NCBI GenBank assembly: GCA_946620335.1
Contig: CAMONF010000296.1
Location: forward strand, 1-9,599
Source of the DNA: an uncultured Clostridia bacterium
Lineage (GTDB): Bacteria > Bacillota > Clostridia > Lachnospirales > Lachnospiraceae
Direction: 5' to 3'
Length of the DNA: 9,599 bases
A model generated the notes under the pieces. It saw nothing but the letters and a program-made list of their open reading frames with translations, was not told the DNA's origin and ran no database searches. The translations under genes were made by a program, and so were the position numbers. Each line of letters opens with the position of its first letter. Position 1 is the stretch's first letter. This document shows, piece after piece, positions 7,475 to 9,599 of the stretch.

Positions 7475-7514
7475 CAATGAGGGAGTGACAATGAGGGACG
7501 TTCCTTTTTTGTCA
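7472..7514 (+). repeat. REP-like unit with preceding half-unit
   Basis: A full 29-nt unit (7486-7514) starts TGACAATGAGGGACG and ends TTTTTTGTCA. It is identical to the minus-strand unit at 1487-1459. Directly before it is a partial copy, TGACAATGAGGGAG (7472-7485), in tandem. The outer stem is TGACAA/TTGTCA; the inner stem is AGGGA/TTCCT around a CG loop with one G-T pair. The first TGA is the stop codon of the GH43 gene. The unit lies between the convergent GH43 and LysR genes and may serve as a transcript end. The remaining bases to the LysR stop (7515-7570) show nothing I can name beyond a small GTCGA/TCGAC inverted repeat. Confidence 0.85.
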
Positions 7515-7570
7515 ATCGTCCCCAAAGCGTCGAGGCTTCCGTCGACCCGGGCGCAGACAAGCATTGAGTG

Positions 7571-8506
7571 TCAGATCCGCGCTGCAAAGTGCTCCATGAA
7601 GCGCCGCACCGCGATGGGGGTGTAGGCGCGCTCGGGCAGGAGCATGAAGAAGGTCCGGTCGGCGAGCGGGGAGTCGATATCGTAGAAGCGCAGGTCCGTG
7701 TAGGAGGCCTTGACCAGTCGGTCGCAGGTGATCGTGACGCCGTAGCCGCTCTCGGCCAGCTTGAAGGCGGTCGTCATTTGCTGAAGAACAAGCCGAATAT
7801 CGGGCGTAACGCCGGCATCCCTGTAGATGCGCAGAACGCGATCATAAAGATTGTTGCCCTTGTCCAGGGCTATGAAGGGCATGTCCTTAAAGACGGAGAT
7901 GGGGACCGGCTCCTTTTTTCGTTCCATATGGCTGCCGTGGATGATATCCTCCACGCCGTAGGCATATGCCTCCAGCGCCTCGTTGATGGGACAGTTCCAG
8001 GGCACGGCCACGAGAAGGTGGTCCCGGAAGGCCTCCTTCCTCTTGAAATTCCGCATGAACTCCGTGTTGCAGCTGAAGGTGATGTCCAGGTCGTTGGCGG
8101 CCAACATTTCCGAAAGTTCGGCGGAGCTTTTTTCCACCAGGCGGATGCTGACCCCGGGATATTGTCTTTGAAATGAAGTCAATACCTCAGGCAGGATGGA
8201 TGTATTGACATAGTTGGACCCGCCGATGCTGATGCTGCCGAAGGTAAGGTTCTTGGCGTCGGCGATTTCGTCCGCCAGGTCCTTCTCCACCAGCGCAATC
8301 CGCTCGATGGCCCGCACATAGGCCTCCCCCGCTTCCGTCAGCTTCAGGGGATGCTGTCTTCTGTCGAACAGGGGCATGCCGATGGCATCCTCTGTTTTTT
8401 TGATGGCCTTGGACAGGGCCGGTTGGGATACGAAGAGCGCGTCCGCGGCCTTGGAAAAGCTGCCTGTGCGGTAGATTTCATAAATATATCTGAGATCGGT
8501 CTCCAT
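7571..8506 (-). CDS. LysR-family transcriptional regulator
   Basis: A 311-residue LysR regulator of usual family length. Residues 1-60 form the winged HTH: METDLRYIYEIYRTGSFSKA, ADALFVSQPALSKAIKKTED, then PLFDRRQHPLKLTEAGEAYV. Residues about 90-300 are the periplasmic-binding-protein-like effector domain, beginning GSISIGGSNYVNTSILPEVL; the ligand is unknown. I place the start at the ATG at 8506-8504 because it opens directly with the HTH and has AGAAGGA a few bases upstream (and a stronger GAAGGAGG further back). The frame stays open to 8632, but that extension is read from repeat DNA and is not credible protein. It is divergent from the UxaA-type gene, so it probably controls that gene and itself. 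The first repeat unit begins only 36 nt upstream of its ATG. Confidence 0.93.
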   Translation of the reverse strand: METDLRYIYEIYRTGSFSKAADALFVSQPALSKAIKKTEDAIGMPLFDRRQHPLKLTEAGEAYVRAIERIALVEKDLADEIADAKNLTFGSISIGGSNYVNTSILPEVLTSFQRQYPGVSIRLVEKSSAELSEMLAANDLDITFSCNTEFMRNFKRKEAFRDHLLVAVPWNCPINEALEAYAYGVEDIIHGSHMERKKEPVPISVFKDMPFIALDKGNNLYDRVLRIYRDAGVTPDIRLVLQQMTTAFKLAESGYGVTITCDRLVKASYTDLRFYDIDSPLADRTFFMLLPERAYTPIAVRRFMEHFAARI

Positions 8507-8547
8507 TTGTCCTTCTCTGCCTCCTTCTGGTATTTTACCATGAAAAC

Positions 8548-8575
8548 TGGGAATCAGGGACGGTTCCTTTTCCCA
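8548..8575 (+). repeat. REP-like unit 1 of cluster
   Basis: TGGGAATCAGGGACGG at the start and TTCCTTTTCCCA at the end. The outer stem is TGGGAA/TTCCCA, extended by AAAAC/CTTTT with one mismatch. The core is identical to unit 2. Confidence 0.9.
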
Positions 8576-8603
8576 CTTTTCGCAAGAAGGGAAGGAGGGA
8601 AAC

Positions 8604-8631
8604 TGGGAATCAGGGACGGTTCCTTTTCCCA
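8604..8631 (+). repeat. REP-like unit 2 of cluster
   Basis: Identical 28-nt core to unit 1. It forms the left arm of the long palindrome with unit 3. Its tail ACTTTTCAT leads into the AAA loop. Confidence 0.9.
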
Positions 8632-8650
8632 CTTTTCATAAAATGAAAAG

Positions 8651-8678
8651 TGGGAAAAGGAACCGTCCCTCATTCCCA
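8651..8678 (-). repeat. REP-like unit 3 of cluster
   Basis: Reverse-strand copy that differs from units 1 and 2 at one base: AATGAGGG instead of AATCAGGG. The AATGAGGG form is also seen in the TGACAA-type units at 1459-1487 and 7486-7514. It forms the right arm of the long palindrome. Confidence 0.9.
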
Positions 8679-8705
8679 TTTTTCTCCCCACTTCATAAAG
8701 AAAAG

Positions 8706-8733
8706 TGGGAAAAGGAACCGTCCCTGATTCCCA
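8706..8733 (-). repeat. REP-like unit 4 of cluster
   Basis: Reverse-strand copy with the same core as units 1 and 2 (AATCAGGG). It is preceded by AAAAG and followed by GTTTT, which extend the hairpin with one mismatch. Confidence 0.9.
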
Positions 8734-8760
8734 GTTTTCCCCGCCCTCATTATTCCTCCA

Positions 8761-8781
8761 GGTTATACCCCTGTGAAAACC
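8761..8781. promoter_or_regulatory. Candidate LysR-type operator upstream of the UxaA-like gene
   Basis: GGTTAT (8761-8766) and AAAACC (8776-8781) form an interrupted inverted repeat with one mismatch and contain a T-N11-A pair (8764/8776), the usual LysR-box form. It lies about 80 nt before the dehydratase ATG and on the far side of the repeat cluster from LysR. A perfect 10-bp palindrome CTCCCGGGAG (8801-8810) lies just downstream and is an alternative protein site. No convincing -35/-10 pair is seen between 8739 and 8862; TGTAAT (8816-8821) is a possible -10. T-N11-A is common by chance, so this is weak. Confidence 0.25.
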
Positions 8782-8862
8782 AGAAATTGGATTTATTTCC
8801 CTCCCGGGAGTACCATGTAATCAACAAGGAACCAAACCCTTACCAAAGGAGGAAAATAAAAA

Positions 8863-9599
8863 ATGGCAAGCGTAAACGCCCTTATGATGGACCCGTCCGA
8901 TAACGTCGTGACCTGCGTCAGAGAAGTCAAGGCAGGTGAAGAAGTCGTCTACCGCTGCGGCGGGGAAGTGCTGAGCCTGACCGCTCGGGAGGATATTCCC
9001 TACTGCCACAAGATCGCCCTCTGCGACCTTCCGGAAGGCGCCGACGTCCACAAGTACGGCGAGCTGATCGGCCGGACCAACTGTCCCGTCGAGAAAGGCT
9101 GCCTGGTCAACCACGAGAACATCTACTCCGTCCCGAGAGACTATGACAGCGAGCTGGTCCCCGAGAGCGACGAGGAGGAGGTCCTTCCCCTGGTCGAGAC
9201 CGAGTCCGGCATGAAGTTCTGGGGATACAGACGTGCGGAAGGCCGTCCTGGCATCCGCAACCACGTCCTGATCCTGCCCACCTGCGCCTGCGGCTCCGAG
9301 AGCTCCCGCATCGTGGCCAGCCAGGTCAGAGGCGCCGTCAACATCGTCTTCAACACCGGCTGCTCCGACGTCGCCGCCAACACGGCCATGTCCCAGAAGG
9401 TCCTGACCGGCTTCGCCTGCAACCCCAACGTCTACGGCGTCGTCATCATCGGCCTGGGCTGCGAGACCGTCGGCCACAAGCTCCTCCGCGAGAAGATCCA
9501 GAAAATGACAACAAAGCCCGTCGTCTCCTTCGGCATCCAGGACGAGGGCGGCACACTGAAGACCATCGAAAAGGCTGTCCGCGCCGCCAGAGACATGGC
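8863..9599 (+). CDS. UxaA/GarD-family dehydratase (altronate/galactarate type), 5' part
   Basis: The gene is open to the last base; 245 codons are present of a family that is usually near 490-500 residues in its fused form. The start has AAAGGAGG about 9 nt before the ATG. Residues about 5-90 fit the SAF domain (MDPSDNVVTCVREVKAGEEV, IPYCHKIALCDL, YGELIGRTNCPVEKGCLVN). After an acidic linker (93-110), the catalytic part starts with FWGYRRAEGRPGIRNHVLIL (119-138) and continues with NTGCSDVA and VVIIGLGCETVGHKL. The family dehydrates sugar acids such as altronate (uronate pathway) or galactarate, using a metal ion. Which acid is used cannot be decided here; a (2R)-sulfolactate lyase is less likely because that enzyme is normally split into two proteins. 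The LysR gene is divergent and probably its regulator. Confidence 0.88.
   Translation, partial: MASVNALMMDPSDNVVTCVREVKAGEEVVYRCGGEVLSLTAREDIPYCHKIALCDLPEGADVHKYGELIGRTNCPVEKGCLVNHENIYSVPRDYDSELVPESDEEEVLPLVETESGMKFWGYRRAEGRPGIRNHVLILPTCACGSESSRIVASQVRGAVNIVFNTGCSDVAANTAMSQKVLTGFACNPNVYGVVIIGLGCETVGHKLLREKIQKMTTKPVVSFGIQDEGGTLKTIEKAVRAARDM

Larger units (their letters stand above)
8543..8738. repeat. Cluster of four REP-like units in the LysR/UxaA divergent region
   Basis: Four 28-nt cores of the TGGGAA...TTCCCA type lie in the order forward, forward, reverse, reverse, all with a GGGACGGTTCC core. Units 2 and 3 form one long palindrome: 8604-8639 pairs with 8643-8678 around an AAA loop (8640-8642), with a single C/C mismatch (8611/8671). 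Between units 3 and 4, TCCCCACTTCAT (8685-8696) followed by AAAG looks like the tail of a fifth, deleted forward unit that once paired with unit 4. Flanking A-runs and T-runs extend the hairpins of units 1 and 4 by about 5 nt on each side with one mismatch. The cluster fills more than half of the 356-nt intergenic region. Confidence 0.92.

Noticed and set aside
7515..7570. Intrinsic terminator between GH43 and LysR based on the GTCGA/TCGAC inverted repeat
   Set aside because: The stem is only about five base pairs and no T-tract follows on either strand; the repeat unit at 7486-7514 is a better candidate transcript end.
8507..8632. N-terminal extension of the LysR protein
   Set aside because: The extra 42 residues are translated from repeat units 1 and 2 and contain repeat-derived peptide such as EKEPSLIPSF. 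The family HTH starts exactly at the ATG at 8506.
8543..8738. CRISPR array
   Set aside because: Repeats are in both orientations, spacers are neither uniform nor unique, and each unit is itself a hairpin with A/T-run flanks; no cas genes are present.
8643..8903. Short plus-strand open frame across repeat units 3 and 4
   Set aside because: It consists of repeat-encoded peptide and then runs out of frame into the UxaA-like gene, which has its own strong ribosome binding site.

Overview
The window looks like a piece of a GC-rich Clostridia (Firmicutes) chromosome, perhaps Lachnospiraceae-like. This rests on strong AAGGAGG-type ribosome binding sites, tightly packed sugar-catabolic genes, an AraC regulator beside its target enzymes, and protein styles typical of gut or rumen Clostridia. 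The taxonomic guess is inference; no rRNA or other marker gene is present. The theme is uptake and intracellular breakdown of plant-derived glycosides: two GH1 beta-glycosidases, a GPH-type sugar:cation symporter, a GH43 enzyme, and the start of a UxaA-type sugar-acid dehydratase.

Layout: (1) 1-1197, + strand, 3' part of a GH1 gene that begins outside the window. (2) 1198-1493, a convergent intergenic region holding a hairpin repeat, a 3' remnant of an alpha/beta-hydrolase gene on the minus strand, and a perfect 27-bp-arm palindrome. (3) 1494-4293, minus strand, an apparent operon of GPH transporter followed by a second GH1. (4) 4294-4529, an AT-rich divergent promoter region. (5) 4530-7474, + strand, an AraC-family regulator whose 3' end overlaps the start of a GH43 / discoidin-like / FN3 protein by 28 nt. 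(6) 7472-7514, another repeat unit, whose first TGA is the stop codon of the GH43 gene. (7) 7571-8506, minus strand, a LysR-family regulator. (8) 8543-8738, a cluster of four related repeat units (two forward, two reverse) in the LysR/uxaA-like divergent region. (9) 8863-9599, + strand, the 5' part of a UxaA/GarD-family dehydratase running off the window.

How the parts work together (inference): the AraC protein probably controls both its own transcript with GH43 and the divergent transporter-GH1 transcript. The transporter would bring in a short glycoside or oligosaccharide. The GH1 and GH43 enzymes lack signal peptides and would hydrolyse it in the cytoplasm. The LysR protein probably controls the divergent dehydratase gene and thus sugar-acid (altronate/galactarate-type) breakdown.

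The least ordinary content is the repeat family. Units occur in two sequence types, TGACAA...TTGTCA and TGGGAA...TTCCCA, around a shared AGGGAC(G)GTTCCT-like core. The outer stem changes on both sides at once between types (compensatory changes), which indicates that the folded hairpin is under selection or is recognised by a protein. Units pair head-to-head into long palindromes with the same AAA loop, abut gene ends directly, supply stop codons, and border a gene fragment. This resembles REP/BIME elements mobilised by Y1 (RAYT-type) transposases, but no transposase gene is present here.
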